Shown here piece by piece: positions 1 through 12,139 of a stretch of DNA of 64,000 nt. Numbering within the stretch: position 1 is the stretch's first letter; each line of letters begins with the position of its first letter. The DNA lies in contig JARUPZ010000005.1 of the NCBI GenBank assembly GCA_031213475.1, positions 8,428,988 to 8,492,987 of the forward strand, given 5' to 3'. The notes below the pieces were generated by a model, which had not been told where the DNA came from, did no database searches, and was given only the letters and a program-made list of their open reading frames with translations. This DNA is from Nereocystis luetkeana (taxonomy: Eukaryota; Sar; Phaeophyceae; Laminariales; Laminariaceae). The position numbers and the translations under genes were made by a program.

Positions 1-540
1 CGATCTCGTTTCATGATGCACACACAGCGTTGAGCGTCCCCCCTTGCAGACCCAAGGGCCCCAACACCTCCTGGAGACCATCACGAACAGCGTGTATTGG
101 GTGGGTAGACGAACGATGTGATGCTACCTCCAACGGGAAGGAGCTTTCATCGCCGCCTCCTCCTCCTCCACGAACCAGAGGAAGACACCGAGACCATCCC
201 CCATTAGTATGATTAAGTAGCCCAGACTCTTTAGGAGTGCTGCCGGGCCTAGTTTTTCTTTTGCTGCACCATGAGTAGAGTACTTGTTTCAGCGCTCAGC
301 GCGACCCTCGGCAGCGAATCATACGACTACGGCCAAGCATGATATCGAGTACCCCCCTCCCCCGCCCCGCCGGCATCGGATACCCTACTGACTTCTGAAC
401 TGAACTGTAACCTAGATCTCGTACTGCACACCCCTCTGTACCAAGACGTAAGGTTTGTATGGTCTAAATGTGAATGCACGAACTGACACTATTCCTGTGT
501 GGCCGATACTAAACCACGCATTTGTAAACAAACCACACCT
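1..540. other. no gene seen
   Basis: Only a short F fragment on the minus strand (about 318-362). The open frames here have no coding character. Confidence 0.5.
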
Positions 541-1095
541 CGGAGTTTTGATCTATCTCCACTTCATGATCTACTGTAGATCGTTCAGAGTTAGATAGGT
601 TCCTCATTTGTATGATCTGTATGCTCTGTATGATCTGTATGATCTAGCTCATGTTGCCGGGTGAGATCCGTGCAATCTGCGTGATCTATATAGGACAGGT
701 TTCCTGGGGTGGATCTGTGTTATGCGTTTCCTGCGCGGCATCTCACAACGGCAGGCTAGAATTTTCCAGATCTGTAGATTACCTATGTGATATATCTGAT
801 CTGTAGATGGTCTATCTGATATATCTGTGGATGATTTATCTGATATATCTGGTCTGTAAATGATATATCTGATATATCTCATTCATCTATAGATGGTCCA
901 TATGATCTATCTGTAATTGATGTATCTGATGTATCTGAATTTGACCTATATGATCTATCTGTTCCTGGTAGATGATATACCTGATCTATCTGTAGACGAT
1001 CTGTAGATGATCTACATGCTGTCTGTAGATTATCTATCTGATATATCTGATCTATCTGATCTATCTGTAGATGATCTATCTGACGTGTGTCAGAT
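540..1095. repeat. family C copy 1 with degenerate GATCTATCTG tandem repeat
   Basis: From 770 to 1090 the sequence is an imperfect tandem of about ten-base GATMTATCTG units. Bases 560-760 form the dispersed family C core (ATGATCTAGCTCATGTT, then ACAGGTTTCCT). Confidence 0.7.
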
Positions 1096-2283
1096 GCCAA
1101 ACGCTTCCGGTCTCTCTTTAAACCCGGACAACACTGGTGGTGGCGCGGGGGTCGGCATCTCTGCCCGCTTCGCTTGTTCCCGTTCCTCGCACGGGTGTGC
1201 CGGGGCTGCGCCAGGGCTAATTAAGCCAGGGCTGCGCTGCGACTGCGCGCAACGAGTCCGCTCGCATGTGCGCCGCTTCTGTCGCTTCCGCAAAATTAAA
1301 CGACGACGCGAGCGGTAGACGACCCTCGCCGGTTATCCACACGTGTGTGCCCATGATCAGCGAACAACACGCGATACTCACGAGTAGTAAGTAGCAAGGG
1401 GCCAGCACAAAGCCGACCGAAATAAGAGCGGACAGGGGAAAAAAAACAAAACACGGTCCGCCGTATGTGTGTGCAGTGAGTGCGCAAACGGACACAGAAG
1501 AATCAACTCAACCCCACTGACATAGTTACCGGCTCCTGGCGGCCGCCGCCGTTCAACCAACCCCCACAGGTCGACGGAGTCTGGCGCTTGCAACAAGATC
1601 GTTGTCTTCCCCAAGACAACGGAGAAGGACCCATGCGGTGGGCCATTCGGCTGCACCCCCCTTCCTCTCCCGGCGGATCGAGAGAGGCAGGCGTGGCCAA
1701 GAGCAGGGTCGCTCGACTGGCCAGGGAGGACCAGGCAAGGGAAAGAGGAAGGTTTCCTGTGCGACGCCTTGCTTTAGTCTCACCTTCAGATTTTTTTAAT
1801 ATTACACACGACTAAAGACGCGTGCTTGCAGCAATAGAGGTGCACCACTTGTTTTACCTCATCACTAAAGCCTGAGTTTAAGAACAAGAACAAAAAATGA
1901 GAGTGCACCCCGATGAACAATCTCAAGGCCTACTACACTAATACAGCTATAGAAACATACCTGTTATCATTTTGTAAAAAAACGAGAATGGCATTCATTC
2001 CGACGACTTTTTGGGTCAAGGAGCTCCGTCCTTCCAGAAAAACTTTTTCTACCCCAAACCGTTCTACGGTACCTGTGTCGTGGCACGCGTTCTATGAAAC
2101 GTTCGGGTTAAGCCTGCATGCATATCGTGAGCACACCAGACATGAGTACACCCGTCCCTCTCCCCGGAGCTCACAAGACATGAGCACACCGCTTCCTCCC
2201 CCCGGAGGACACAAGACGCGAGGAACACCCCTCCCTCTCCCCCAGGACTGGTCCTCCCCCCGTCCTTCACCCCGGGGTTGCCC
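1096..2283. other. no gene seen
   Basis: Mixed-composition DNA. Open frames on both strands are short, overlapping and without family resemblance. Confidence 0.45.
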
Positions 2284-2381
2284 TTAACCCTTTTAAACCT
2301 GCAGTCCCGTTTTGGGGACAAACTACTTAGAACTTGACTGCTTCGTCCCAAAAAACGGGACTGCTGTCCTAAAATGGTTTA
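2284..2381. mobile_element. family B element, copy 1
   Basis: Defines the family: about 95 bp between TTAA sites, inverted ends CCCTTTTAGAACYGCAGTCC (near-palindromic with the other end), core GGGGACAAACCACTCAAATT, no coding capacity. TTAA flanks with CCC/GGG termini are the pattern of piggyBac-type MITEs. The right TTAA is mutated in this copy. Confidence 0.75.
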
Positions 2382-2439
2382 CCCCCCGGCCCTCCTCGCT
2401 TTCTGCGGTTAAAAACCGACCTCTGGACTTTTCTGGCAG

Positions 2440-2631
2440 GCAAGAAGCGAGAAGATGACCATAAGGTCGCACCTGCTGCTGGACCCCCTTGTAAACCCTC
2501 CCTCCGACGTCAAGACGAGGATGTGCGGAGAGTACCTCAAGCAGATGTCCTTGCGGCACGTCAGGGCCGTCAAAGAGTACGTCAAGACGGTCAATCACAT
2601 GGCCGACGTACACATGGGGACAGCGAGGAGG
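2440..2631 (+). CDS. exon-like segment, unknown protein
   Basis: Follows a good acceptor (TTTTCTGGCAG) and ends at AGG|GTACGC. Reads 64 codons including the stretch SHLLLDPLVNPPSDVKTRMC and EYLKQMSLRHVRAVKEYVKT, with third-position C/G bias and amphipathic helical character. The family is not recognised. F repeat sequence begins directly after it. Could be an internal exon of an unresolved plus-strand gene or a stranded gene fragment. Confidence 0.4.
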
Positions 2632-2649
2632 GTACGCGCCAGGATAGAT

Positions 2650-2830
2650 GCAGGCGGGGGGAGGAGTATACTCGTGGTCATGCATGGCCGTAGTCGGATG
2701 ACCGTAGATGCAGGGAGGGGGGGGGTGAACTCATGCCATGCTTGGTGGTAGGAGTATACGACCATAGAGGGGAGGGGTGCACTCATTGTCATGTATGACC
2801 GTAGTCGTAAGACCATATACCGTCGCACAG
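2650..2830 (+). repeat. family F repeat, two fragments
   Basis: CATGCATGGCCGTAGTCGGA and, 100 bases on, CATGTATGACCGTAGTCGTA, each next to a G-rich stretch. Confidence 0.6.
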
Positions 2831-3328
2831 GTGCATGTAACGAGGTCGTCGCGCATTTTGTGGCCTACCAGTGCTGAGCGGGAGGGGGTGTCGGATTCGG
2901 CGCAAGTCACACTTCAATCGATTGTGTTTCCGGTCGCCACTATGTACGCTGGAGGGAAAAGTCTGCACCATGTTTACGTGCCAACATGCAGACCCAAACT
3001 ACCCCTTGCATGTTCTTTCACAGCGGTGCCCTCTTGCGACTCTCTCTCGGCGTGGCTATTAATAGTACAGTGCACCGGCCATACCACTCAATGTGCCTTG
3101 TCTGAATGAAGTCCCACATGTTGGCTCGAACCATGGCTAACTCCACACCCTTAACCGCAACGCGAAACGCGAAAACGAAAGGTCCGAGGAAGAGGAGGCT
3201 TGCTGGCCGTGTCGCTGGCTGTTCAGGCTGGCCGGAACGTGATGAAGCAAAAAGGAACGCAGGCAAGCACAGCACAGCAACGCTCACTCGCCCGCTACTA
3301 TATTTCGCGTGGGTACGCTCTTGAGGTC

Positions 3329-3368
3329 CTTCCTTCCTTCATTCCTTCCTTCCCTCCTTCCTTCCTCC
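3329..3368. repeat. TTCC microsatellite
   Basis: Imperfect (TTCC)n tract on the plus strand. Confidence 0.85.
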
Positions 3369-3534
3369 GTCCAGCGGTTGTGGCGGGGGTTGCTTCACTT
3401 TGTATCGTTTTGGCTCTGTGTCTCTCAAAGTAAGGAACATTTTAATGTTAATATTTTAATCCAAGTATTTCTTACATTTAGGGATAGAGCGGCAGAATGA
3501 AAGTGAGCGCTCAGAGGGACGCGTGTTTGCCTTA

Positions 3535-3772
3535 CCCCATAGGGGTAGCACCTGGTTTGCCTTAAAGGGGTAGCAGTTAGTTTTCCTTGTAGGGGTAGCA
3601 CCTAGTCTGCCTTGTAGGGGTAGCACCTAGTTTTGCCTTATAGGCGTATAGGGGTAGCACCTTGTTTGCCTTGTAGGGGGAGCACCTAATTCGCTTTATA
3701 GGGGTAGCACCTAGTTCACCTTTCAGGGGTAGCACCAAATTTGCCTTATAGGGGTAGCTCCTCAATCGAGCA
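3535..3772. repeat. tandem repeat, about nine units of about 27 bp
   Basis: Imperfect units centred on TAGGGGTAGCACCTAGTTTG with a variable CCTTATA or CCTTGTA spacer. Isolated, outside any recognised gene. Confidence 0.85.
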
Positions 3773-3998
3773 CCTCTATACTATTAGTAAGTCACCCAAC
3801 AACCGACGTTGAGAGGACAGAGTCAGCTAAGCCCGATGCACAAATATAAGTTGGCTCGCAAATAGTTATATGCGATGCAACATCGGACACGGCTGTATTG
3901 TGTATTGTGTGCAATACCGAGTCCTGGAGCTCCGTCAGCGAGAGATGTCTGGGGGTAAAACGTGCACACCCCTCTCTTGAATCGCAGCACGGCTCTCT

Positions 3999-4096
3999 TT
4001 AACCCTTTTAGAACCGCAGTCCCGTTTTGGGGACAATACCACTTTTATTCCCAGTGTTTTGTCCCCAAAACGAGACTACAATCTTAAAAGGGTTAT
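3999..4096. mobile_element. family B element, copy 2
   Basis: TTAACCCTTTTAGAACCGC at the left, AAAAGGGTTAT at the right. Confidence 0.8.
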
Positions 4097-4099
4097 AAA

Positions 4100-6000
4100 G
4101 GCGTCAAGTCATCAAGCGTCTAGGAAGAGCGCGCGGCAGTAGAACTGTCACCGTGCTATGTACAGCTCTCTCCATACGTATAGCACTTCAGGCACACACC
4201 CTCTACCCCAGGAGCGTTGGTTGCTCTGCTTCGTGTGGTCGTTCGACGCTGGAATCGTCATACAGGGGAGGGGGGGGTACGATTTAAGAGAGCTCGATGT
4301 CGGAGAAAGGCCGATTTAAGAGATTAACAAAACCTTGACACGGGCATGCTGATGATGTTGATTACACGGCACTACACACCAGCATACTCAGTTGATATCT
4401 AAAAGATATTAGATTCATGGTTTGTCCGGCTTGTGTAATATTTCACGTCGATCATTAAAACACAGCAACCGAAAGAAGAACTTCATCATTTGGTCAATTT
4501 TCTCGTAAACAGCTACGGAAATAAAAAAGATGCCCCAAGTAAGTGAAGAGAGGGAGCCTCGAGGAGCACCACCGGCCCCTCGTTGAGAGAAACGAAGGGT
4601 GTCTACCGCGCTTGCGGGCAGACGTTTTTTTTTTTAATCGTCCTCCAGCGGGTTGGTAATTTTTTTTATCACACTTCCATGTTCAGATTTTCGTACCGTG
4701 TGTCAATTTAACCCATCGTAGCTCTCGTTGCAACAGCAGAGCAGGCTGCTGTTACCTTCTGGCGCTCGGTCACGTTGACCCGACCTGACCCCCGAGAGGA
4801 GCGGGTGCGGTGGAGATAGCCACCAACCAGGGAGGGACTGTTTATTAGGCAGCACCGTCTGCCGGGGTAGAAGCTGGAAGGGAGGTACTGTAGGCGTACA
4901 CGAGTGACGCTCCGAGCAAAGGACGCTGTTGGCAAAAGGTGGGGTGCTCCGAGTTGAGAGCATCCCCTGATCATCCGAAACCACTGTAACGCTATCTAAC
5001 TATACTATGTATAGTTCTTATCTGCGGTGAACAATGCATGTATGTAGCTTTCAGTATAGGCGGGGCACGCCGATTCGACCGCTCTTATGTCCCAAATTGG
5101 TTTTTTTTTGGTGCTCTTAACTGTAACATAAAAGCCTCTTTATTGACAAAACCGAGGCCGCGGCCGACCGAGATTTAGTGTAGGGCTGAGGCAAGTTGCA
5201 CCCGCTCCGGCCACCGCATGCGTACTCGCCTCAGATTACGCAGGTGCACGAGCGGCCCCGGTGGCGCGCAGTGGCAACGGCTCAAGAAATGGTGGCACTC
5301 GTTGATGCAGGGGTCGAGTTCGTCTCCGGACTGCTTTGGATGTGGAAACCGTCCACGCCATCGCGGTGCGCTATATAACAGTTGTTGTTGTGTTTACCGT
5401 CTGAAAACGTGCTTCAACGTTGACCGCTCATAAACATTGCCAGAAAGAAAAGAAGAACAGAAGCGAGAAAAAACAATACACACAAAAAAAAGTGCGCACG
5501 AAGTCTATCACTCCCATACCGGCTATTCGTAGACACGAGCGTCCTGAGCGTCTTGCTTTTGCACCATTGCGTGTGGGCATTGGTTGGGTATACATGACTG
5601 GGGCACCTGCTGCTACTGTGCATGTTTCCATGGGTGAGATGAGCGTGCCTCGCAGGTGCCGGAAACGCCAAGCGTTAGCACTTGGGTAGTGCTGCGAGCC
5701 TGTCGCACCGATGATGAAAACCGGTTCCAGTTATACGATGGTCGGCGTTCAGCTACCGGTTCGGTATTCATCACAAGTTCATCACCAGTGTCAGAAATAC
5801 ACACGTTTATGGTATGAGTACAACACCCTCGATAGTGCTACCTTTTAGTTGGCCCGTGAGCTAACGGGGAGGCGGCAATGATAGCCTCTACCAACATTTA
5901 ATGGTCCCTGTCACAATGCCAATATTCACGAAGGCATCGGGCGTGAGTCCAAGCGGAGAGACGCGTTAGAGCTTCGCTGCGTACTGCCACGCCCCTTAAG
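4100..6000. other. no gene recognised
   Basis: An open minus-strand frame at 4703-4984 has no recognisable domain, and an A/T-rich part lies near 4380-4690. Nothing else can be supported. Confidence 0.4.
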
Positions 6001-6002
6001 TA

Positions 6003-6203
6003 TTGTCATGTCTCGTTTCACTCCGTCCGGACATCCTTGGCGAACCCCCTCTCAACAGGCTCAAAGACGGGACGCTCCTGGCAGACTCGATGCCATCGCC
6101 CGAAGACCTTTCCGCGAACGTGGCCAGAAAGTTCCGGTACAACGGCGGGTCTGTCATGCGTTTCAAGGACGACGCTGTTGTTTCAGAAGGCCGTCGAACG
6201 TAG
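6003..6203 (+). CDS. exon-like segment, unknown protein
   Basis: Open frame with coding-like codon use, reading LRPDILGEPPLNRLKDGTLL and SANVARKFRYNGGSVMRFKD, ending at TAG 6203. A stop lies just upstream and no Met is convincing, so it is a fragment or an internal exon. Not recognised. Confidence 0.3.
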   Translation: MSCLVSLRPDILGEPPLNRLKDGTLLADSMPSPEDLSANVARKFRYNGGSVMRFKDDAVVSEGRRT

Positions 6204-6500
6204 GACGTGCCACAAGATAGCGACGACTGAAAGCCTCGGAGCTCACACCGTCGGTGCCGGGCCTACTTTGCCGGGGAAGGGGTGTGTGGCATCGCAGCTA
6301 CTAAGGCACCCCACCCCTGTCTGCCTAGTCGCGTTTCTCGATTCTCCTGGGGGGAGAAATGAATAACGCACGGTCCTTGGTTGTTTGTTCAAAGTTTTGT
6401 TTTTATGGGCCCCGTCCGAGGGCAGCGTTGGAAGACGATGGCAGTGAAAACTAGCAGTAGAAGCAGAAGTAGCAGCAGCGGTGGTGGCCAACGCACCAAC

Positions 6501-6611
6501 TACTACGGGGGACCATAGTTAACAGGACCAACTGTTGTTAGTAAGAATAGCGAAATGTGTAGGTTTTGGTGTTAACGTAGGACCTATTTAATGTGGTCGC
6601 CCCCCGTGATA
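6501..6611. mobile_element. family A element, copy 1
   Basis: Defines the family: about 110 bp, nearly palindromic, ends TATTACGGGGGACC and its reverse complement, AT-rich middle with GGACCAAATATTGTT and TATAGGTTTTTATG, and no open frame. It looks like a MITE of a TA-target DNA transposon. This copy has ends TACTACGGGG and CCCCGTGATA. Confidence 0.75.
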
Positions 6612-6709
6612 GCGTTATTGATGGTAGTACTAGACTGATCGTGTTTTACTCACTCAGTGGGTGACCCGTGCTCTACTGGTGTAATCGCAGCGGCACCTGG
6701 AGCGGACAG

Positions 6710-6965
6710 TTCACCTACAGATCACCTACAGATCATCTGCAGATCATCTGCATATCATCTACAGGTAATCTACAGATCATCTACAGATCGTCTACAGATC
6801 ATTCCTACTGAATGATCTAGACCTTTCAGGTCAGATAGATCCCTGATGTGCATGATCTAGCTCATGTTACCGGGTGAGAGTCGTACAACCTGCAAGATAT
6901 AGGGCAGGTTTCCTAGGCTGAATGTGCACTGTAACAGGTCCCTGCACAGCACCGTCGTAGCGGTA
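6710..6965 (+). repeat. family C copy 2
   Basis: Starts with an ATCTACAGATC tandem, then shares ATGATCTAGCTCATGTTACC, a GGGTGAGA block and GGGCAGGTTTCCT with copy 1, ending near GCACAGCACC. Confidence 0.65.
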
Positions 6966-7362
6966 GGGTAGGATAGACGTAGATGATCTTCGTGCATCGT
7001 GTTTTGTTCGATTTGTGTACTGGTGTCCCCTCGAGGAGACGGTTGCTGTCCTTCACTAAGGAGGATGCCTCTGCTTTCTTGACCCTTTTTTCGCTTTAGA
7101 AGGCTTTTTTGAGCGAGACAGAGATGTAGAAATGCCGAAAGCGCGGCGTGTTAGCGATTAAAAAAGCACCGCGCGCGGGAGACAGCCCGCGTTCCAGCAA
7201 ATCAAATCAGTCTCTATTACGGACGGCCATAGATATCACAACTCAACGATGTACCCAACAATCGTACTCCCCTGTCTCTACCCGCCAATTGGGTTCTGAA
7301 TAATATGCTGCCCGCCTAACATGCCCATAATGCCGCACTAGTACTGCAAATGACATCGCCAG

Positions 7363-8058
7363 CAACACACGAACGGATACATTATTGCTGCGAATGAACT
7401 TCCAACGGATCTATCTCGCCTTTTGTTTTCGGCCAAAACAAAGTCTTCTGGTTATACCTCTCAATCGCCGTCTCTTGTCGTGTCCGCCGCTGCCACTCCG
7501 ACTCCGACCGGCGTGCGACACAATAATAATATTTGGGCCTCTTTCGGCTGCGTCCTGCAGTCTTGTCCCAGGCAGCCTTGGGGCAGCCTTGGGTCCCGCC
7601 AAGACCAACGACGAACAACCAGTAATGCTCCCGTTTCTGTTGTGCCAACGGCTCCGTCTCTGTCGCCCTGGCCTTGTCGGGCGCGCCCGCCTTCTCTTCT
7701 TCCACCGGGGTTGCTTCCAACTCGGACGCGCAGCTGGAAAGCCGCCACCGCCGTCACCGTCGCCGCTGCCGCCGCCGCCGCTGGAAACCCACACGCCGCC
7801 GAAAACTACGGTTTCGACACATCCAACCCTCTACGCCACCCCCTGCCTAACGACCAGCCACCGTTTCTCGACGCCTTTGGCGTCCACCGGCTCGTTCGAC
7901 TATCGTTGATGCGTCCGCCCGCCAGCCCACCAGCCCGCCAGCCCGCCAGCCCGCCAGCCCGCCAGCCCGCCCTGTCGATCCTGCAGTGGCCGTGCCGATT
8001 CGGTCCGCCTCCACCACAAGCGCAGCCGTCTATGCGGCGCTTGCTGGGCGTACCCTGA
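7363..8058 (+). CDS. exon-like Ala/Pro/Ser/Thr-rich open frame
   Basis: Open from an ATCGCCAG acceptor. Begins QHTNGYIIAANELPTDLSRL, then Ser/Thr/Pro-rich sequence, an Ala run, and NYGFDTSNPLRHPLP. After the 10-base repeat around 7918-7970 the better-looking frame changes (to one reading VDPAVAVPIRSASTTSAAVY), so a frameshift in the repeat is possible. No domain recognised. Confidence 0.35.
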   Translation, partial: QHTNGYIIAANELPTDLSRLLFSAKTKSSGYTSQSPSLVVSAAATPTPTGVRHNNNIWASFGCVLQSCPRQPWGSLGSRQDQRRTTSNAPVSVVPTAPSLSPWPCRARPPSLLPPGLLPTRTRSWKAATAVTVAAAAAAAGNPHAAENYGFDTSNPLRHPLPNDQPPFLDAFGVHRLVRLSLMRPPASPPARQPASPPARQPALSILQWPCRFGPPPPQAQPSMRRLLGVP

Positions 8059-9124
8059 CGGCGCCGTAGCAGAGTAGAGCATGATACATGATGTTCTCAC
8101 ATTTATTCGTTCCTTCTCCAGAAACCCTCCCTGTGGTCACAAAAAGAGCAAACATGCGGTTAGCTGACGATGACTGCTACCGGAACGCCACAATAATCAG
8201 AAGCCGCCATAGATAAAAAAAAACACGTATTGCCCTATGTCAACGCACGATATGTTCGGTGTTCTCATTACTATGTTCACCCGTAATAGAGGTTCGGGTA
8301 GAGCAAAAAAAACAGAGTGAGCATGTCGTACAACACAGCACAGGACAAAACAAGCAAAAATATGTATATCATCGGCATTGAGCTCTTCTTGCACTACACC
8401 TGACACATACCACGACATGACATTCCCCATTTCGAATCACCCCCTCGGCCGCCTTCCCCGGCATCATTTCTTCTTGGGATGAAATCGAATAATACGAATC
8501 CATCGAGCGTGTTTGCTAGAGCGCCGACTGGGAGCGGGAACAACACGCCGAACCGAACCGTAACATAACGTCATTCGCTAGCTCCTCCTCGAAAACCATT
8601 CGATTGTAGTCCCCGGCGATACCTTCCTACCATGTTTCCCCACAAATGGGCGGCCCCCTTTTGTTTTAGAAAGCCCGAGCCTTGGCCGACACATGGCGCG
8701 CCTGCAAGAACGAAAAGGTAACCCGTATGTTAGCTCAGGACCTTAAACTTCCCTCTCGCCCCCCCCCCCCCGGCTCGATCTGCTCAGCAGGGCGAGCGGG
8801 AGGGCGGGCGCGCGGACCGAATTTTGGATGATGATCCAACACGAATTTACCGTATTTTCCTGTTCGCCCGCCGGTATGGAATTTCCCCCACTATCAGCCA
8901 CGGACACGAGAACTACCTTCGATACCCACCCGGGAATTTCTCGACACCACTTTTTTCACCTCCTTTTCTTCCAGAGCTTGTCGTCGAGAACTCATCAACA
9001 ACGCTTGATTGACTGTCCTTTGTCCTTTGCCCTTTGCGCCGCCACCCTCCGATAGTTTTTATTCGGTAGGACAGAGTAGGCTGTCCTTCATTCACCAACT
9101 CGCGGTGAAAATACAGGAGTTCAC

Positions 9125-9185
9125 CCACTACGGCCATGCATGAGATCGAGTACATATCTCCTATCGAGCACACCCCTCCCCTTCC
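9125..9185 (-). repeat. family F fragment
   Basis: ACGGCCATGCATGAGATCGA followed by TATCGAGCACACCCC. Confidence 0.6.
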
Positions 9186-9370
9186 CCGGCTGCTTCGGTG
9201 CCCACAGATTTTTGAGTTGCTCATCTGCGCCGCCCCAAACGCCTACCTCGGAACACACACCCTCCTTTTGTCACAAGGCTGTGAGGACACGGTGAAAAAA
9301 TATGCTGTCCCAATTTTCAAGCGTTATAACGTCTCTTCAAAGTAGGAAGGGTTTTCGACGTTGGTCAGGG

Positions 9371-9371
<1 letters not shown>

Positions 9372-9409
<38 letters not shown>

Positions 9410-9421
9410 GGGGGGGGGGGG
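9372..9421. repeat. poly-G tract
   Basis: 37 G in a row, an A, then a second G run. The longest in the window; the true length is probably uncertain. Confidence 0.9.
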
Positions 9422-9486
9422 TACTCATTTGTTTGCTCGCCTTGGTCGCTTGACCACCGATCACGCATCCTCTTGCGAGACGGAGC

Positions 9487-9728
9487 TCACGGGGGGTCTA
9501 CCCATCCGTGTCGACTCGAGACCTGCGACGACAGCAGACACCGCTCTCCTAGTCCGACGGCAGCCTGCGCCTTCGACTCCCAACGCGAGTGACGACATAC
9601 GACGCGACCGGATGACCCTAGTGGGTGAGTCGTTTCTTGGAAAATGTAACGGTAATCGGGCACTAGACCAGACCTTCCACCTCATGGACGTGTACACTCA
9701 AGGGCTCGCTGATATGTGCCACGCATAG
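9487..9728 (+). CDS. exon-like segment, unknown protein
   Basis: Frame reading LTGGLPIRVDSRPATTADTA and NASDDIRRDRMTLVG, either stopping at TAG 9728 or spliced at the strong donor GTGG|GTGAGT (9625). The sequence just upstream is part of a G-rich dispersed repeat that also occurs near 51541. Not recognised. Confidence 0.28.
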
Positions 9729-9798
9729 ATAGACGGGGCCTACTATTCGTAAAATTATAGCGGTACCCGGTATGTCTGAGAAATGTTTCATTTCATAC

Positions 9799-9915
9799 TA
9801 TTATGGGGGACCATAGTGAATACCAGGTAGGATCTATGGTACACACAAAAAAACTATATATTCACCCATTTTTACTAACAATATTAGGTCCTGTTTACTA
9901 TGGTCCCCCGTAATA
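9799..9915. mobile_element. family A element, copy 2
   Basis: Full length. Carries TACCAGGTA at 9821-9829 where other copies have only TA (GAATAGGACC). Confidence 0.8.
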
Positions 9916-9955
9916 TTAATACTTATCGTACCAACCCACCTGTGTTGTACGAAGA

Positions 9956-10111
9956 TTGACGTCCGATGCTCAATCGTACCCCCCGCGCCACTACGCCCCC
10001 GCGTTGATGCTCCCTGTGAGTTCCGCTCAAGTGTGCCGCACCATCGCCTCCTTTTCGTATACCTCCTACGCACTGTCCGCACGCTCGTGGGTTTCGTTGA
10101 TGAAGCGCCGC

Positions 10112-10143
<32 letters not shown>

Positions 10144-10307
10144 CTCCCCCGCCGCCTTATCTTACGGTGTCATCTACGACCACCTCGGCATCGAACAACA
10201 ACTCCCGACAGTTTCTACGAACCACTCCAGTGCTCGCGGCGGCCTCGGGCGCACCAATCTCACGGCCGCTTAAAAGCTCGCAATGGTGCCAACGAGCATC
10301 GGACCGG
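9956..10307 (+). CDS. exon-like segment interrupted by a 30-base C run
   Basis: Upstream of the run (10111-10140) one frame reads DAQSYPPRHYAPALMLP and IASFSYTSYALSARSWVSL. Downstream the coding-like frame is shifted by one (SSTTTSASNNNSRQFLRTTP) and ends at donor CGG|GTGAGG. The shift has the same sense as that in exon 1 of the KH/SAM gene. Unknown family. Confidence 0.35.
10111..10140. repeat. poly-C tract of 30
   Basis: Falls within a coding-like segment, and the coding frame differs on its two sides. Confidence 0.9.
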
Positions 10308-10511
10308 GTGAGGTGTACAACGTCCACCCGTCGAGCTCGCCCACCACAACTTACCCGGTGAACGCCACTACAAGGACTCGCCCCCAGAGACGCGCGCACG
10401 GGTCGGGGGGCCCGCCTTCTGCATCTTCCCCTCACTTTATTCGGGCCCCCCAACGGCGGAAGGCCTCCGACTTTGGACCGTGACCAGTTGGTGTACTGAT
10501 TTTATCGACAG

Positions 10512-10847
10512 GTCACCGACGAAAACCCTCAGCCTCCTGTCGGCGCCAACGAGGAGCCATCTCTTGAAACGTTTGCAGGGGGAGTGGTTGCGCCGGGGAT
10601 TGCTGCACCTCCATCTTGTGTAGCAGCTCGAGGCGATTCTCCCCAAGACCCGGACAGACACAGCGCTCCTGCTACTTACTTCGAGACCACAAACGCCATC
10701 ACCGTCTTCCGCTTTGGGGTTGCAGCAGCTAATCCATCATGGCCTCCCTACGCCAGCCTTCCCCTTTCGTCCCCACAGTACGCGGCTAGGCGCCAGGCCG
10801 CAAAAAAAAACGAAGCTCCCACCACCCGCCAAGGCGCCGAAAAATAA
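10512..10847 (+). CDS. terminal exon-like segment, unknown protein
   Basis: Acceptor ATCGACAG|GTC in phase 0, matching the donor at 10308 across a 204-base intron. Reads VTDENPQPPVGANEEPSLET, continues through SPQDPDRHSAPATYFETTNA and ends TRQGAEK at TAA. Of the left-hand segments this two-exon join is the best supported. No known domain. Confidence 0.42.
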   Translation, partial: VTDENPQPPVGANEEPSLETFAGGVVAPGIAAPPSCVAARGDSPQDPDRHSAPATYFETTNAITVFRFGVAAANPSWPPYASLPLSSPQYAARRQAAKKNEAPTTRQGAEK

Positions 10848-11740
10848 ACGCAATTTGGCACGAATCTGTTCAAGGCCAAGCTCCCCGTCATACTTATCTG
10901 AATGGCCCCTTCAAGATTTTCGCCGTGAGCCCACGGGTCTCCAACGCGCCGGATGCATGCACACCAGCACCGCCGCCACTCTGTCCCTGCAATCAGCTTT
11001 CTAGAGGTAGGGCAGTCATGCTCGAACACAGTAGTACGTGACATATAGTTAGGAACTTCAGGCTGAGATATTTCGAAACTCAGCGTAAGCATTCGTGCTA
11101 GGCGAGCAACAGCACTCTAAATCCCACCAGGTAGGTACATATTAGCATACATTGCAAGAAAGTGATCAACGTTGACGTCACAGCAGTAAGACGCGAGCCT
11201 TACTCGTAACCAAAGTAGGAGAAATGTCAACGTTTACGTTCATTGATATACATGTCCTGCATCTCTTTTTTAGCGGGAACTTTGCCGGCGTTTTTTTCGT
11301 GACGGTTTGGTTGCTGCCGCAACTGGGACATTTTGCTACAAGCTGATACTCCTTTGGGTAGTGTAATTCCAGGTACTTGTGTGGAGCGCTGATTGGTCGT
11401 AGCATGCACTTGATTGCAGCATTGGAGGCGTTCTACTATATATAGCGGTTCACCGTAAACGTTTCTGAGGCTTTATGCCCGCCCGCTTGAGGTACAATGC
11501 GGCGTTCCACGGGGAATCACATACGGATACACGACTGATGCTACACGGATCTCGTACGTGTACGTAGGCATGACGCACAATAATGAAGAGCACAAGTTAC
11601 GCACTCATATGCGGCCAATATCTATCGAGGTATCATACATGAGGCGCCCGGTAAGGACGCCGTGTGGGCGCAGAAAGTTTTTTTCCCCCAAATCTGATAC
11701 CTCCATAATCGTAGAACGCCTCATTGAACAAAGCGAAACA
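10848..11740. other. no gene recognised
   Basis: Moderate GC, short frames only; one motif close to TACCAGGTA near 11128. Ends at the GACA microsatellite. Confidence 0.45.
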
Positions 11741-11743
11741 AAC

Positions 11744-12136
<393 letters not shown>

Positions 12137-12139
12137 ACA

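Noticed and set aside
7423-8058. Retrotransposon Gag
   Set aside because: Composition is Pro/Ala-rich, but there is no zinc knuckle, protease, integrase or reverse transcriptase nearby and no long terminal repeat pair was seen.
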